Assembly (NCBI RefSeq): GCF_002939705.1
Contig: NZ_MDCB01000006.1
Coordinates: forward strand, 8,487-72,486
Direction: 5' to 3'
Source of the DNA: Xanthomonas albilineans
GTDB lineage: Bacteria > Pseudomonadota > Gammaproteobacteria > Xanthomonadales > Xanthomonadaceae
DNA: 64,000 nt
The position numbers and the translations under genes were made by a program. The notes under the pieces were generated by a model, which saw only the letters and a program-made list of their open reading frames with translations, had not been told where the DNA came from and ran no database searches. Position 1 is the stretch's first letter; every line of letters begins with the position of its first letter. Shown in pieces: positions 13,777 to 23,011 of this stretch.

Positions 13777-14259
13777 CTACGGCTTGCCCGCACGCACCTG
13801 CAGTTCGGCCTGCACCTGGCGGCCATCGTCCAGGACGAAGGTCAGCGGCAACCGCACGCCCTCGCGCAGCGGCTGCGTCGGCTGCATCAGCATCAGGTGG
13901 AGGCCGCCAGGCTGCAGCAGCGCATCGGCACCGGACGCCAACGGCAATGCATCGACCTCGCGCATCCTGCTGACGCCATCGCGCAGCGTGGTCTCGTGCA
14001 GACTGACCTCGGCAAAAGCCGGACTGCGCGCGGACACCACCGTCAGCGTCTGCACGCAGGGGTTGTGCAGACGACCGAAACCTGCCGCCATTGGCATCGC
14101 CGGATTCGGCGGCAAACGCACCCAGCCATCGCGCCACTGCGGCACACAGGCGGCCGGCTTGACCGCCGAGGCCGCGACCAACGGCCCGGAGGCGATGAGA
14201 AACCACCCCGCCAGCCCGACGGCCAAGCGACGTACGCATGCCAATGGTGTGTACTTCAT
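13777..14259 (-). CDS. PCu(A)C-type periplasmic copper chaperone
   Basis: A 160-residue exported protein of the DUF461/PCu(A)C family, which binds Cu(I) in the periplasm and helps load cytochrome oxidase or other copper proteins. The N-terminus has a signal peptide ending near SGPLVAASA. The family copper-binding pattern of His and Met residues is visible: VSLHETT, VSRMREV and the C-terminal GGLHLMLM. The start MKYTPLACV is chosen by the signal peptide. The gene is isolated, convergent with the thioesterase gene and divergent from the hydratase gene. Confidence 0.85.
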   Translation of the reverse strand: MKYTPLACVRRLAVGLAGWFLIASGPLVAASAVKPAACVPQWRDGWVRLPPNPAMPMAAGFGRLHNPCVQTLTVVSARSPAFAEVSLHETTLRDGVSRMREVDALPLASGADALLQPGGLHLMLMQPTQPLREGVRLPLTFVLDDGRQVQAELQVRAGKP

Positions 14260-14311
14260 GGCTTTATCATAACGCCCACCGCACTTGGCCGCCGCTCCTG
14301 GACGCTCCCGC

Positions 14312-15091
14312 ATGAACGCCCCGATCCAGATGCTCGACCACGGCCCCATCCGCGAATTGCGTCTGGCGCGCGCGCCGGTCAACGCGCTCGACACCGCGCT
14401 ATGCACCGAACTGGCCGCCGCGATCGCGCAAGCCCAGGCCGATGCGATGCAGGCGCTGGTGCTCTCCGGCAGCGAACGAGTTTTTTCAGCCGGCATGGAC
14501 GTGCCACATCTGCTCGGCCACGGCGACGACCGCGCAAAGCTACGCGACAGTTGGCAGCACTTCTTCGCCGCTGCGCGCGCGCTGGCCGACAGCACCATCC
14601 CGGTGGTGGCCGCACTGACCGGCCATGCGCCAGCCGGCGGCTGCGTGCTGGCGCTGTGTTGCGACTACCGGGTAATGGCGCGCAGCTCGGATCCGGCGCA
14701 TCCGGTCAGCATCGGCCTCAACGAGACCGAGGTCGGCCTGGTCGCGCCGGAAGGCATCCAACGTCTGCTGCGGCGCGTGATCGGCGCACATCGCGCCGAA
14801 CGCCTGCTGGTCGCCGGCGAACTGGTCAGCGCCGAACGCGCACTGGAGATCGGCCTGATCGACGAGCTGGCCGATGCCGAACGCGTCGTCGCACGCGCGG
14901 TGGCATGGCTTCAGGAATTATTGCGACGGCCACGCCAACCGATGCTGCAGACCCGTGCAATCGCCCGCGTCGACCTGCGCGCAGCGCTGAGCGAGGAACA
15001 CATCGCACTGGAACGCCTACTCGACAACTGGCATACACCCGATACCCAGACCGCACTGCACGCGTTGGTGAAGCGGCTGAGCAAGCGCTGA
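14312..15091 (+). CDS. Enoyl-CoA hydratase/isomerase (crotonase) family protein
   Basis: A 259-residue crotonase-superfamily enzyme acting on acyl-CoA thioesters. The oxyanion-hole regions are recognisable: FSAGMDVPHL near residue 60, and APAGGCVLALCCDYRVM near residue 110. Residues NETEVGLVAPEG align with the catalytic-glutamate segment of the family. It starts MNAPIQMLDHG. tesB follows within 100 bp on the same strand, which suggests a shared role in acyl-CoA turnover. The exact substrate cannot be read from the sequence. Confidence 0.85.
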   Translation: MNAPIQMLDHGPIRELRLARAPVNALDTALCTELAAAIAQAQADAMQALVLSGSERVFSAGMDVPHLLGHGDDRAKLRDSWQHFFAAARALADSTIPVVAALTGHAPAGGCVLALCCDYRVMARSSDPAHPVSIGLNETEVGLVAPEGIQRLLRRVIGAHRAERLLVAGELVSAERALEIGLIDELADAERVVARAVAWLQELLRRPRQPMLQTRAIARVDLRAALSEEHIALERLLDNWHTPDTQTALHALVKRLSKR

Positions 15092-15124
15092 GCCCGGCCA
15101 GGCGGGCCGATGCGGACCACCCGG

Positions 15125-15130
15125 TATAAT
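15125..15130 (+). promoter_or_regulatory. Candidate -10 box ahead of tesB
   Basis: A perfect TATAAT lies 31 bp upstream of the TTG that I take as the tesB start. No convincing -35 element is seen at 16-18 bp. If used, it rules out the in-frame ATG at 15110 as the translation start. Confidence 0.4.
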
Positions 15131-15160
15131 GGCCACCATTCCTTGCCCAGGCCCGGTTTC

Positions 15161-16072
15161 TTGTACAGCAAGCCCACCCCTGTCGTCTCCGAACTGATCG
15201 ACCTGTTGTCGCTGGAGCGGCTGGAGGACAACCTGTTCCGCGGCCAGAGCCGCGACATCGGCACCAAATATGTGTTCGGCGGCCAGGTCCTCGGCCAGGC
15301 ACTCACGGCGGCGCAGGCCACGGTGGAGAACGGCCGCCACGCGCATTCGCTGCATGCCTATTTCCTGCGTGCAGGCGATATCGAGCACCCAATCGTCTAC
15401 GACGTGGACCGCACCCGCGACGGCGGCAGCTTCTCGGTGCGCCGGGTCAGCGCGATCCAGTACGGCAAGGTCATCTTCTTCTGCGCCGCCTCGTTCCAGG
15501 AACACGAAGACAGCGCTACCCACCAGTTGAAAATGCCCGAAGTGCCACAGCCGGAGGACATCGAGCCAACTCCGGCCGCACAGCCAGAAGTGCTGGCGAC
15601 GCTTCCGATCAAGGTGCAGCGCTGGCTCGCGCGCGGTGGCCCGTTCGAATTCCGCCATGTGTACCCGCGCGACGAACTGAATCCGCCCAAGCGCCCGCCG
15701 TTTCAGCAGATGTGGCTGCGCCTGAGCGAACCGGTCGGCGACGCACCGGAACTGCATCAGGCGCTGCTCGCCTACGCCTCCGATTTCCACCTGCTCGGCA
15801 CCGCCACCTTCCCGCACGGCATCAGCTACTACACGCCGAACGTACAAATGGCCTCGCTGGATCACGCGTTGTGGTTCCACCGACCGTTTCGGGCCGACGA
15901 CTGGCTGCTGTATGCATTGGACAGCCCCAGCGCGCAGTCCGCGCGGGGTCTGGCACGCGGGCAATTCTTCACTCGCGACGGCACCCTGGTCGCCAGCACC
16001 GCGCAAGAGGGCCTGATTCGCGTGGTATCGGACACCGACGCTGCGGCGCAGGTGCCGACGGCCAAGCGCTGA
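15161..16072 (+). CDS. tesB: Acyl-CoA thioesterase II
   Basis: Double-hotdog thioesterase that cleaves medium- and long-chain acyl-CoA. About 303 residues, close to the family norm of 285-300. Family regions LERLEDNLFRGQSRDIG and YVFGGQVLGQAL near the N-terminus and GSFSVRRVSAIQ are intact. The C-terminal half has DWLLYALDSPSAQSARG with the conserved Asp and the Ser/Gln active-site neighbourhood. I place the start at a TTG because a TATAAT box sits between it and the only upstream ATG (15110); that is inference and the ATG form would add 17 residues. Confidence 0.85.
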   Translation: MYSKPTPVVSELIDLLSLERLEDNLFRGQSRDIGTKYVFGGQVLGQALTAAQATVENGRHAHSLHAYFLRAGDIEHPIVYDVDRTRDGGSFSVRRVSAIQYGKVIFFCAASFQEHEDSATHQLKMPEVPQPEDIEPTPAAQPEVLATLPIKVQRWLARGGPFEFRHVYPRDELNPPKRPPFQQMWLRLSEPVGDAPELHQALLAYASDFHLLGTATFPHGISYYTPNVQMASLDHALWFHRPFRADDWLLYALDSPSAQSARGLARGQFFTRDGTLVASTAQEGLIRVVSDTDAAAQVPTAKR

Positions 16073-16082
16073 GGCAACGACG

Positions 16083-16574
16083 ATGCGACAGATCTTCAGC
16101 AGCCAACGCGTGGAAACCGCCGAAGGCGTGGCCACGCTGCTACGCGAAGCGGGCATCGAGGTCCGGCTGAGCAACGGCCGTTCCTACCGCAGCCGCCACA
16201 GCGGCCAGTTCAGCTACCTCGACCCAGTCGCCACGCAGGCGCAACCCACCGTATGGGTGGTGCATGCCAACGACCAACCACACGCACGCGAACTGCTACG
16301 CGCGGCGGGCTTACTCGACAGCACCCGCCGCGACACCGAGCAGAACCGTCCTTATCTGAGCGAGTTTCAGTCGCAGGCCGCTCCGGACAACCGCAAGCGC
16401 TGGGCCTGGCGCATCCGTCTGGCGCTGCTGGCGGCGATCGGTGCTGTGGCGCTGGTGACCGCCCTGCATCACCGCAATCCCCCGTCGCCAACCTTCAACG
16501 CCGCGCCAGTGCAACACGCCCCCGACAACGACACCGTTCGCGTGCGTCTACAGCCAGCGCCACGCGGCAAATAA
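16083..16574 (+). CDS. Conserved xanthomonad protein with one C-terminal membrane helix
   Basis: A 163-residue protein of unknown function. The first 80 residues (RQIFSSQRVETAEGVATLL, with AQPTVWVVHANDQPHARELL) resemble the small DUF2007-type signal-transducing fold found in many proteobacteria. A basic stretch (NRKRWAWRIR) precedes a single transmembrane helix at about residues 108-128, and a short polar tail follows. The cytoplasmic domain would be N-terminal. It begins 10 bp after the tesB stop and is probably co-transcribed. Homologues in Xanthomonas genomes are sometimes labelled pathogenicity-like, without firm evidence that I know of. Confidence 0.7.
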   Translation: MRQIFSSQRVETAEGVATLLREAGIEVRLSNGRSYRSRHSGQFSYLDPVATQAQPTVWVVHANDQPHARELLRAAGLLDSTRRDTEQNRPYLSEFQSQAAPDNRKRWAWRIRLALLAAIGAVALVTALHHRNPPSPTFNAAPVQHAPDNDTVRVRLQPAPRGK

Positions 16575-16663
16575 TCGTCCAACGCCGCTCGGCGTACGCG
16601 ACGTCAGCGCAATTTTGCGGCGACGCATGGTCTGCGTCTGCGCCGCGCATGTTCCAATACAAG

Positions 16664-16692
16664 CGCCCCCGCGCCGTAAGGCACGGGGGCGT
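16664..16692. terminator. Hairpin between convergent genes
   Basis: The stem CGCCCCCGCGCC pairs with GGCACGGGGGCG around a GTAA loop with one mismatch. It lies between the convergent 163-residue gene and the EF-hand gene. Neither side carries a T-run, so it is a weak or factor-assisted terminator at best. Confidence 0.4.
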
Positions 16693-16742
16693 TATCGATC
16701 ATCGCCTTGTCGCGATGAAACACAAACCACGCCGAACAAACG

Positions 16743-17285
16743 TCAGCGCGTGACAGTCGCCGGCATCGACACATCCGCGCGTTGCGCCCCATGTCTGGCG
16801 TGCGCCGCATCGAATTCGGCGCGGCTGAGCATGCCGTCCCTGTTGGTATCGGCGGCGGTGAACCAGGCATCGCGATGTTGCTCGGCGCGCAGTTGGAAAT
16901 CGGCACGGTCGACGAAGCCATCCTTGTTGACGTCCATCTTGTCGAAACGCGCGGCGAATACCGGATCGGCCTGCGCCTCGGCACGACTGATCCGTCCATC
17001 CTGATTGGTATCCAGCTTGGTCAGCAGCGCCCGCAGACGGTCGTGGTGGCCGTGCCGTGGCAACTCGTCGGGGCTGAGCCTGCCATCGTGGTTCTTGTCC
17101 AGCGTGTCGAAATGCGCGGCCAGGCGCGGATTGGCGGCGGCCTCGTTGCGGTCGATGACGCCGTCGCCGTTCGTATCGAGCCCGGCGAAACCGCCAGCCT
17201 CGACCGACGGGGGGGTGGCGGCATACGCGGCACCGGACAGCGCGACGAGCACGGCCAGGGCAAGCAGCGGATTACGGTAATTCAT
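16743..17285 (-). CDS. Exported EF-hand calcium-binding protein
   Basis: A 180-residue protein with a signal peptide ([18 protein letters not shown], cleavage near AYA) and five EF-hand loops in a row: [48 protein letters not shown] and [12 protein letters not shown]. Each loop keeps Asp/Asn at positions 1, 3, 5 and an acidic last residue, so all five look able to bind calcium. It is probably periplasmic. Function is unknown; proteins of this kind are common in xanthomonads. The start is chosen by the signal peptide and the gene stands alone. Confidence 0.85.
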   Translation of the reverse strand: MNYRNPLLALAVLVALSGAAYAATPPSVEAGGFAGLDTNGDGVIDRNEAAANPRLAAHFDTLDKNHDGRLSPDELPRHGHHDRLRALLTKLDTNQDGRISRAEAQADPVFAARFDKMDVNKDGFVDRADFQLRAEQHRDAWFTAADTNRDGMLSRAEFDAAHARHGAQRADVSMPATVTR

Positions 17286-17472
17286 GGGACACTCCCTGAG
17301 GATGATAAGGAATCTGCCGGGATGGCAGTGGTCGGTGCGCGTGGTCGGCTCGCGATGCGAACCGGCGCAACGACACCGTCCTCGTAGACAACGCCCGGCT
17401 CCCATCACGGTTGACCTGCAGCGGCACACATTCATCCGATGGACAGCCGTGGCGAAGCGCTATGCTCGACGC

Positions 17473-18234
17473 ATGGCCATCCACTCCGACGCCAGCGGTG
17501 ATCTGCAACTGTTCCAGACCGGCCAGCACGCATGCGGCTACTGGCCCGAGCGGCAGGCCCGCGACCTCGTGCTGGACCCTTACGACCGACGTCTGGATAC
17601 GCTTTACCCGCTCGCGCTGAGCTGGGGCTTTCGTCGCTCGGGCGATCTGGTCTACCGCCCGCATTGCCAACACTGTCGCGCTTGCGTGGCGGTCCGTGTC
17701 CCCATCGAAGACTTCGTACCCGATCGCAGCCAACGCCGCTGCCTTGCACGCAACGCCGACCTGGACATGCGCCTGGTTGCCGCCGAACGCACCGAAGAAC
17801 ACTTGGCGCTGTACCAGGACTACCTGCGCGCCCGCCATCCCGGTGGCGGCATGGACGACCACAGCGCACACGAGTTCGACCAATTCCTGATCGGCAGCTG
17901 GTCGCATGGGCGCTTCCTGGAACTGCGGCAACGCCCGGTGGACGGGGGCCACGGGCCGCTGCTGGCGGTGGCGGTCACCGACATCACCACGCAAGCCTTG
18001 TCGGCGGTGTACACCTTCTACGCGCCAGACGCCCCCGAGCGCAGCCTGGGCACGCTGGCGATCCTGCAACAAATCGCCTGGGCCAAACGCGCGGGGCTGC
18101 GCTATCTGTACCTGGGCTACTGGATCCGCGGCCATCGGAAAATGGACTACAAACGCTGCTTCCGCCCGCTACAGGCCTACGACGGCCACCATTGGCGCGC
18201 CTTCGACGAGTTCGTGCAGCATCTGCGGGATTAG
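17473..18234 (+). CDS. bpt: Aspartate/glutamate leucyltransferase (Bpt, ATE family)
   Basis: Transfers leucine from Leu-tRNA to N-terminal Asp or Glu of proteins, tagging them for ClpS-ClpAP degradation in the N-degron pathway. The 253-residue protein has the ATE N-terminal region with [12 protein letters not shown] and the cysteine cluster CQHCRAC. The C-terminal GNAT-like domain has [17 protein letters not shown]. The start MAIHSDASG is the family start. An open extension upstream is not supported. Confidence 0.93.
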   Translation: MAIHSDASGDLQLFQTGQHACGYWPERQARDLVLDPYDRRLDTLYPLALSWGFRRSGDLVYRPHCQHCRACVAVRVPIEDFVPDRSQRRCLARNADLDMRLVAAERTEEHLALYQDYLRARHPGGGMDDHSAHEFDQFLIGSWSHGRFLELRQRPVDGGHGPLLAVAVTDITTQALSAVYTFYAPDAPERSLGTLAILQQIAWAKRAGLRYLYLGYWIRGHRKMDYKRCFRPLQAYDGHHWRAFDEFVQHLRD

Positions 18235-18279
18235 CCGCGCGCCATGCTGCGGACATGCGACGCATGCGACACTGCATGG

Positions 18280-19506
18280 ATGACGCCACGCCTCTTGCTG
18301 ATTGCCCTAACCATGCTGTGCGGCGCCTGCGCAACCACCACATCCACTGCGATGAGCGACCCCGCCGCGTCCGCCTCGGCACATCTGCGCCTGGCCACCT
18401 ACAACACCTCGCTCAACTCCGACGTCTCCGGCGGTCTGATCGCTTCACTGCAAGGCGACAGCGCGCAGGCGCGCAAGATCGCCGCGGTGCTGCAACAGGT
18501 ACGCCCGGATCTGGTGCTGCTCAACGAATTCGACTACGACGACGCGCACCGCGCCGCCGATCTGTTCGAGCAACGCTATCTGGCCGCCCCCCAACCACAC
18601 GGCGGCAGCGCCTTGCACTACGCCTATCGCTACCTCGCGCCGGTGAACACCGGCGTACCCAGCGGCCTGGATCTGGATAACGACGGCCATGTCGGCGGCG
18701 AAGGCCGCGCACGCGGCAACGACGCCTGGGGCTACGGCCTGCATCCCGGCCAATACGGCATGTTGCTGCTGTCCAGGTATCCGATCGACACCGCGGCAGT
18801 ACGCAGCTTTCGATTATTGAAGTGGAGCGCGATGCCCGGCGCACTGCGCCCGGTCGATCCGGCCAGCGGCCACTTCTTCCATCGCGACGCGGTCTGGACG
18901 CAACTGCGGCTATCGTCCAAATCGCACTGGGACGTCCCGGTCCGCACGCCACTGGGGGTGATCCATGCGCTGGTGGCGCACCCCACCCCACCCGTGTTCG
19001 ATGGCGCGGAGAAACGCAATGCCGCACGCAACCACGACGAACTGCGGCTGTGGCCCGAATATCTCGACGATGCCGGCACCGGCAAGGCGAACTGGCTATG
19101 CGACGACGCCGGCCGCTGCGGCGGCCTGGCCACCGATGCACATTTCGTGATCCTTGGCGACCTCAACAACGATCCGATCGACGGCGACGGTCGCCACGAT
19201 GCCATCGTCGCCCTGATCGCGCATCCGCGCGTGCTGCAATACCCGCCCCCGCACAGTGCCGGCGGCGAGGAGACCACGCGTACCTACGCCGCCAAAGGCA
19301 TCACGCATCGCGGCCCGCCGCAACAGGTCACCGGGGATTTCGGGCCGAAGGCCGGCACCTTGCACCTGGACTACGTGCTGCCATCGCGGAATTTTCGCTA
19401 TCTGGACAGCGGCGTGTTCTGGCCGACATCCGATCAGCCGAGCGCAGCAATCGCCGACGGCAGCGACCACCATCTGGTCTGGGTCGATGTCGCTGCGGTC
19501 CCGTAA
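18280..19506 (+). CDS. Lipoprotein of the endonuclease/exonuclease/phosphatase (EEP) family
   Basis: A 408-residue protein with a lipobox (LTMLCGAC, Cys near residue 14), so anchored to a membrane by LspA processing. The EEP metal-dependent hydrolase fold is visible: RLATYNTSL, LVLLNEFDYDD with the metal-binding Glu, FVILGDLNNDPIDGDG with Asp and Asn, and DYVLPS and SDHHLVWVD at the end. A Ca-binding-like DLDNDGHVGGEGRARGND insert follows the first third. It could be a phosphodiesterase or nuclease; the substrate is unknown. The start MTPRLLL is chosen so that the lipobox is N-terminal. Confidence 0.8.
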   Translation: MTPRLLLIALTMLCGACATTTSTAMSDPAASASAHLRLATYNTSLNSDVSGGLIASLQGDSAQARKIAAVLQQVRPDLVLLNEFDYDDAHRAADLFEQRYLAAPQPHGGSALHYAYRYLAPVNTGVPSGLDLDNDGHVGGEGRARGNDAWGYGLHPGQYGMLLLSRYPIDTAAVRSFRLLKWSAMPGALRPVDPASGHFFHRDAVWTQLRLSSKSHWDVPVRTPLGVIHALVAHPTPPVFDGAEKRNAARNHDELRLWPEYLDDAGTGKANWLCDDAGRCGGLATDAHFVILGDLNNDPIDGDGRHDAIVALIAHPRVLQYPPPHSAGGEETTRTYAAKGITHRGPPQQVTGDFGPKAGTLHLDYVLPSRNFRYLDSGVFWPTSDQPSAAIADGSDHHLVWVDVAAVP

Positions 19507-19614
19507 ACGAGCACCCGACGCGATCCTGCAACCACGGCAGCCAGCTCGCCCCTCGCCCCGGCCCTGATCCAAGCGCCAAGGCCACGTCGCGCACACGCCC
19601 CGCGCAGGCGCGGC

Positions 19615-20802
19615 TCAAGCGCGCAATTGGATGTGCAGCGCCGCCGCCGCATCCCGTGCGATCTGCCGCGCCTGCGCGATGTCGGCACCACGCGCCAGAG
19701 TCACGCCCACGCGGCGGTGACCGTGCACGCTCGGCTTGCCGAACAGGCGCAACGCGGTGTCAGCAACCTGGAGTGCCGCCTCGACATTGCCGAACAAGGG
19801 AACGCCATCGCCGTGCGCCAGCAGCGCGCACGAAGCCGACGGCCCGTGCTGGCGGATCGTCGGAATCGGCAGGCCGAGAATCGCACGCGCATGCAGCGCG
19901 AATTCGCTCAGCTCCTGCGATATCAGCGTGACCAGGCCGGTATCGTGCGGGCGCGGCGACACCTCGCTGAACCAGACATGGTCGCCCTTGACGAACAATT
20001 CCACGCCAAACAGACCCCAGCCGCCAAGTGCGTCGGTGACCGCGTGCGCGATCTCCTGCGCGCGCTGCAGGGCCAGCGCCGACATCGGTTGCGGTTGCCA
20101 ACTCTCGCGGTAATCGCCATCCTGCTGCCAATGCCCGATTGGATCGCAGAACGTCGTGCCGCCAGCGTGACGCACGGTCAACAGGGTGATTTCATAGTCG
20201 AAGTCGATAAAGCCCTCCACGATGCAGCGACCGGCGCCGGCACGGCCGCCGGTCTGCGCGTACTCCCACGCCGCCTCGATCTCGGCCTCGCTGCGCAGTG
20301 TGCTCTGGCCCTTGCCCGAGGACGACATCACCGGCTTGACCACGCACGGCAGGCCCACCGCGGCGATCGCCGCGCGGTACTGTTCGGGCGTATCGACGAA
20401 GCGGTACGGCGAGGTCGGCAAGTGCAGCGTTTCGGCGGCCAGGCGACGGATGCCTTCGCGGTCCATGGTCAGTCGCGCCGCGCGTGCCGTGGGGATCACC
20501 CGCTGGCCATGGTCGCGCTCCAGCGCCACCAGCGTCTCGGTGTGGATCGCCTCGATCTCCGGCACGATCAGGTGCGGACACTCGCGCGCAATCAGATCTT
20601 GCAACGCCATCGGATCGAGCATGTCGATCACGTGGCTGCGGTGCGCGACCTGCATCGCCGGCGCATCGGCGTAGCGGTCCACCGCAATCACCTCCACCCC
20701 GAAGCGCTGCAGTTCGATCGCCACTTCCTTGCCCAGTTCGCCCGAACCAAGCAGCAACACGCGGGTGGCAGAAGCGGACAACGGGGTTCCCAGAGTGACC
20801 AT
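19615..20802 (-). CDS. purT: Formate-dependent phosphoribosylglycinamide formyltransferase
   Basis: ATP-grasp enzyme that formylates GAR in purine synthesis using formate rather than formyl-tetrahydrofolate. The 395-residue length is typical. Motifs: [17 protein letters not shown] at the N-terminus, [25 protein letters not shown] in the ATP-grasp loop, and GVELFVKGD with [14 protein letters not shown] near the metal site. The start [11 protein letters not shown] is taken from family length; a 31-codon upstream extension has no similarity. The gene stands alone. Confidence 0.96.
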   Translation of the reverse strand: MVTLGTPLSASATRVLLLGSGELGKEVAIELQRFGVEVIAVDRYADAPAMQVAHRSHVIDMLDPMALQDLIARECPHLIVPEIEAIHTETLVALERDHGQRVIPTARAARLTMDREGIRRLAAETLHLPTSPYRFVDTPEQYRAAIAAVGLPCVVKPVMSSSGKGQSTLRSEAEIEAAWEYAQTGGRAGAGRCIVEGFIDFDYEITLLTVRHAGGTTFCDPIGHWQQDGDYRESWQPQPMSALALQRAQEIAHAVTDALGGWGLFGVELFVKGDHVWFSEVSPRPHDTGLVTLISQELSEFALHARAILGLPIPTIRQHGPSASCALLAHGDGVPLFGNVEAALQVADTALRLFGKPSVHGHRRVGVTLARGADIAQARQIARDAAAALHIQLRA

Positions 20803-21058
20803 AGACAACGGTACCTGCACGAAGAGGGGGCGCCATTCTACGTCCCGGCGCGGCGGCCCTGCCGAAGGCGGTTCGCGGCAGCCGATGCACACCAACGGAA
20901 TGCTATCGGAATGCTATCTTCTGTACCGACCTTAGGGACGCCGCCATGACACACCGCACTGCCGGGCATCGCCACGCGCGCAGCATCCGCTCGTCCCGAC
21001 GTGTACCCCGCCGCTTACGCGGACCAGCGATCGCGCAACCGACGCACCGGAGCCGTGC

Positions 21059-22210
21059 ATGTACTCGCTGATGCCGGCTGCGGCCTACATCGACGAAACC
21101 TGGTTCGCACGCGAGCGCGAACGCCTGATGACCCCGCTGTGGCAGTTCGTGGCCCCACGCATGCTGCTGAACAAGCCCAACGCCTTCGTCCGACGCACGG
21201 TGTGCGGGGTGGATGTCGTCGTGCAGAACATCGATGGCGAACTGCGGGCGTTCGACAACGTGTGCCTGCATCGGCAAAAACCCTTGCAGGAACAAGCACA
21301 GGGCGTACGACCGCTGGTCTGCGGCTATCACGGCTGGCGCTACGGTGCCGATGGCGGCGTGGAGCACATCCCCTTCCACGACGAAGCCTACCGATTGCCG
21401 CCCGATGCGCGCGCCTGCCTGCGGCTGCGTCGCTTCGCCCTGGCCTGCATCGGCAACCTGGTGTTCGTGAACGTATCCGCCACACCGCTGCCGCTGGAGT
21501 CGCAGTTCTCGCTGTCGGCACTGGACATGCTGCGGGCGGCATCGGAACAGTTCGACGAGGAAGTGCTGGTCGCGACCTTCCAGGCACATTGCAACTGGAA
21601 ACTCGCTTACGAAAACCTGCGCGATGCACTGCACCCGCGCTTCGTGCATGCACGCACACTGGCGCAACAAGTGAAGTTTCAGGTGCAGATGGACGCGACC
21701 GGCATCGCCGAGGCGCGTCGCTATCATGCTGAAGGCAGCGCCTCGCCGGAGCAGCACATGGCGCGCTTGCGCGGGTTCAGCGGCGGTGGCCTCAACGAAC
21801 CGCTGCTCGCGCTGCCGCACTACGCCTGGCACGACAACGTCGAACGCTTCGGCAGCGACGACTGGTATCTGAACTGGCTGTTGTATCCGAACCTGCATAT
21901 CGCATCGGGATCCGGTGGTTACTCCTTCATCATCGAGCACCACCAGCCGGTGTCCGCACAACGCACCGAGCTGATCGTTTACTACGTCACCGCACGCAAG
22001 AAGGGCCGCTACCCCGGTTCCGACGCGGTGCTGCTGGGACATCTGCATGGCGCAGAAAAAGTATTGCGCGAGGACATCGACGTAATGGAGCAGGTGCAAT
22101 CGGGACTACGCGCGGACACGCCACGCGCCGTGCTGGGCGACTACGATCACATCAACATGCAGGTCGAACGTTGGTACATGGATGTCATGGAGGGACGGCA
22201 TGTCCTGTGA
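21059..22210 (+). CDS. Rieske non-heme iron oxygenase, alpha subunit
   Basis: A 383-residue member of the ring-hydroxylating/N-alkyl-oxidising oxygenase family. The Rieske [2Fe-2S] ligands are Cys69-x-His71 (NVCLHRQ) and Cys88-x2-His91 (VCGYHGW). The mononuclear iron site has the expected pattern Asp189-x2-His192-x4-His197 (RDALHPRFVH), preceded by the family NWKLAYEN. No beta subunit, reductase or ferredoxin gene is adjacent. The last 11 bp overlap the start of a hexapeptide acyltransferase gene, so the two proteins very likely act together. The substrate is unknown. CntA-, choline- and CMP-sialate hydroxylase-like proteins share this layout. Confidence 0.88.
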   Translation: MYSLMPAAAYIDETWFARERERLMTPLWQFVAPRMLLNKPNAFVRRTVCGVDVVVQNIDGELRAFDNVCLHRQKPLQEQAQGVRPLVCGYHGWRYGADGGVEHIPFHDEAYRLPPDARACLRLRRFALACIGNLVFVNVSATPLPLESQFSLSALDMLRAASEQFDEEVLVATFQAHCNWKLAYENLRDALHPRFVHARTLAQQVKFQVQMDATGIAEARRYHAEGSASPEQHMARLRGFSGGGLNEPLLALPHYAWHDNVERFGSDDWYLNWLLYPNLHIASGSGGYSFIIEHHQPVSAQRTELIVYYVTARKKGRYPGSDAVLLGHLHGAEKVLREDIDVMEQVQSGLRADTPRAVLGDYDHINMQVERWYMDVMEGRHVL

Positions 22211-22826
22211 AAAGTACGTGATCGGCAGCGGTGGGTTGCTGCGCTGGGCGCTCGCGGCATGGGCCGAGGCGGCCCCGGACACCGTGCTGCACCCGGTGGA
22301 CATCGCGCAAGGCAAGGACTACCGCTTCGACCTGGATGCCCTGTACACCCTACATGGCAGCGGTGCCACCGCTTTCGTCGCCTGGGACGCGCAGTTCCTC
22401 AATCTCCGCCGTCAGGAACTGATGGGCGAACTCAAGGCACGCAGCTTCAAGATGCCACCGCTGATCTGCCGTGGCGCGCACCTTGCCGCCAGCGCCAGGA
22501 TCGGCGAAAACGGCATGATCGGCGCCGGCGCGATCGTCGGCCCGCACTGCGACATCGGCTTCAATAGCTGGATCGGCACGGCGGCGGTGCTGGAACACGG
22601 CGTCAAAGTCGGTAACGGCGCGTGGATCGATGCGGGCGCATTCGTCGGCGCCGACGCCAGCATCGGCAGCCACGCGACCCTGGGACGGCAGGTCGCCATC
22701 GCCGCAGGCGTGCGCGTGGGCAAGCGCTGTATTGTCGAGACACCCGGCACCTACCGCGGCGATATCGCCGCCGGCACCCATTATCTGGCCAGCTTCGCCA
22801 CGCCGGTGCAGATCTTCAACGGCTAG
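22200..22826 (+). CDS. NeuD-like hexapeptide-repeat acyltransferase
   Basis: A 208-residue protein with an N-terminal Rossmann-like part and a C-terminal left-handed beta-helix of hexapeptide repeats ([64 protein letters not shown]). This is the layout of sialic-acid O-acetyltransferase NeuD and sugar N-acyltransferases such as PglD. The start ATG at 22200 follows a strong GGAGGGA and lies inside the end of the oxygenase gene. The segment expected to hold the catalytic His ([11 protein letters not shown]) is present. Its target is unknown. Confidence 0.82.
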   Translation: MSCEKYVIGSGGLLRWALAAWAEAAPDTVLHPVDIAQGKDYRFDLDALYTLHGSGATAFVAWDAQFLNLRRQELMGELKARSFKMPPLICRGAHLAASARIGENGMIGAGAIVGPHCDIGFNSWIGTAAVLEHGVKVGNGAWIDAGAFVGADASIGSHATLGRQVAIAAGVRVGKRCIVETPGTYRGDIAAGTHYLASFATPVQIFNG

Positions 22827-23011
22827 TGCGTCCGCGTCGGCGGCACGCTGTCGCAGCAAGCGTGCGCCGTGTGCAATCACCAGAGGCACATGGCGCCGAG
22901 GCTTCCATGGGCACGCTCACCCAGCAAACAACATCGCCATATACTGATATCAAAACGCTATCTTTCCAGAAGGCGCAACGCGCGCCAAGCTCACCCACAA
23001 GGACGCCAACC

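Noticed and set aside
20890-20920. Direct repeat CGGAATGCTATC upstream of purT
   Set aside because: Only a partial two-copy duplication with no recognisable binding motif or promoter relation.
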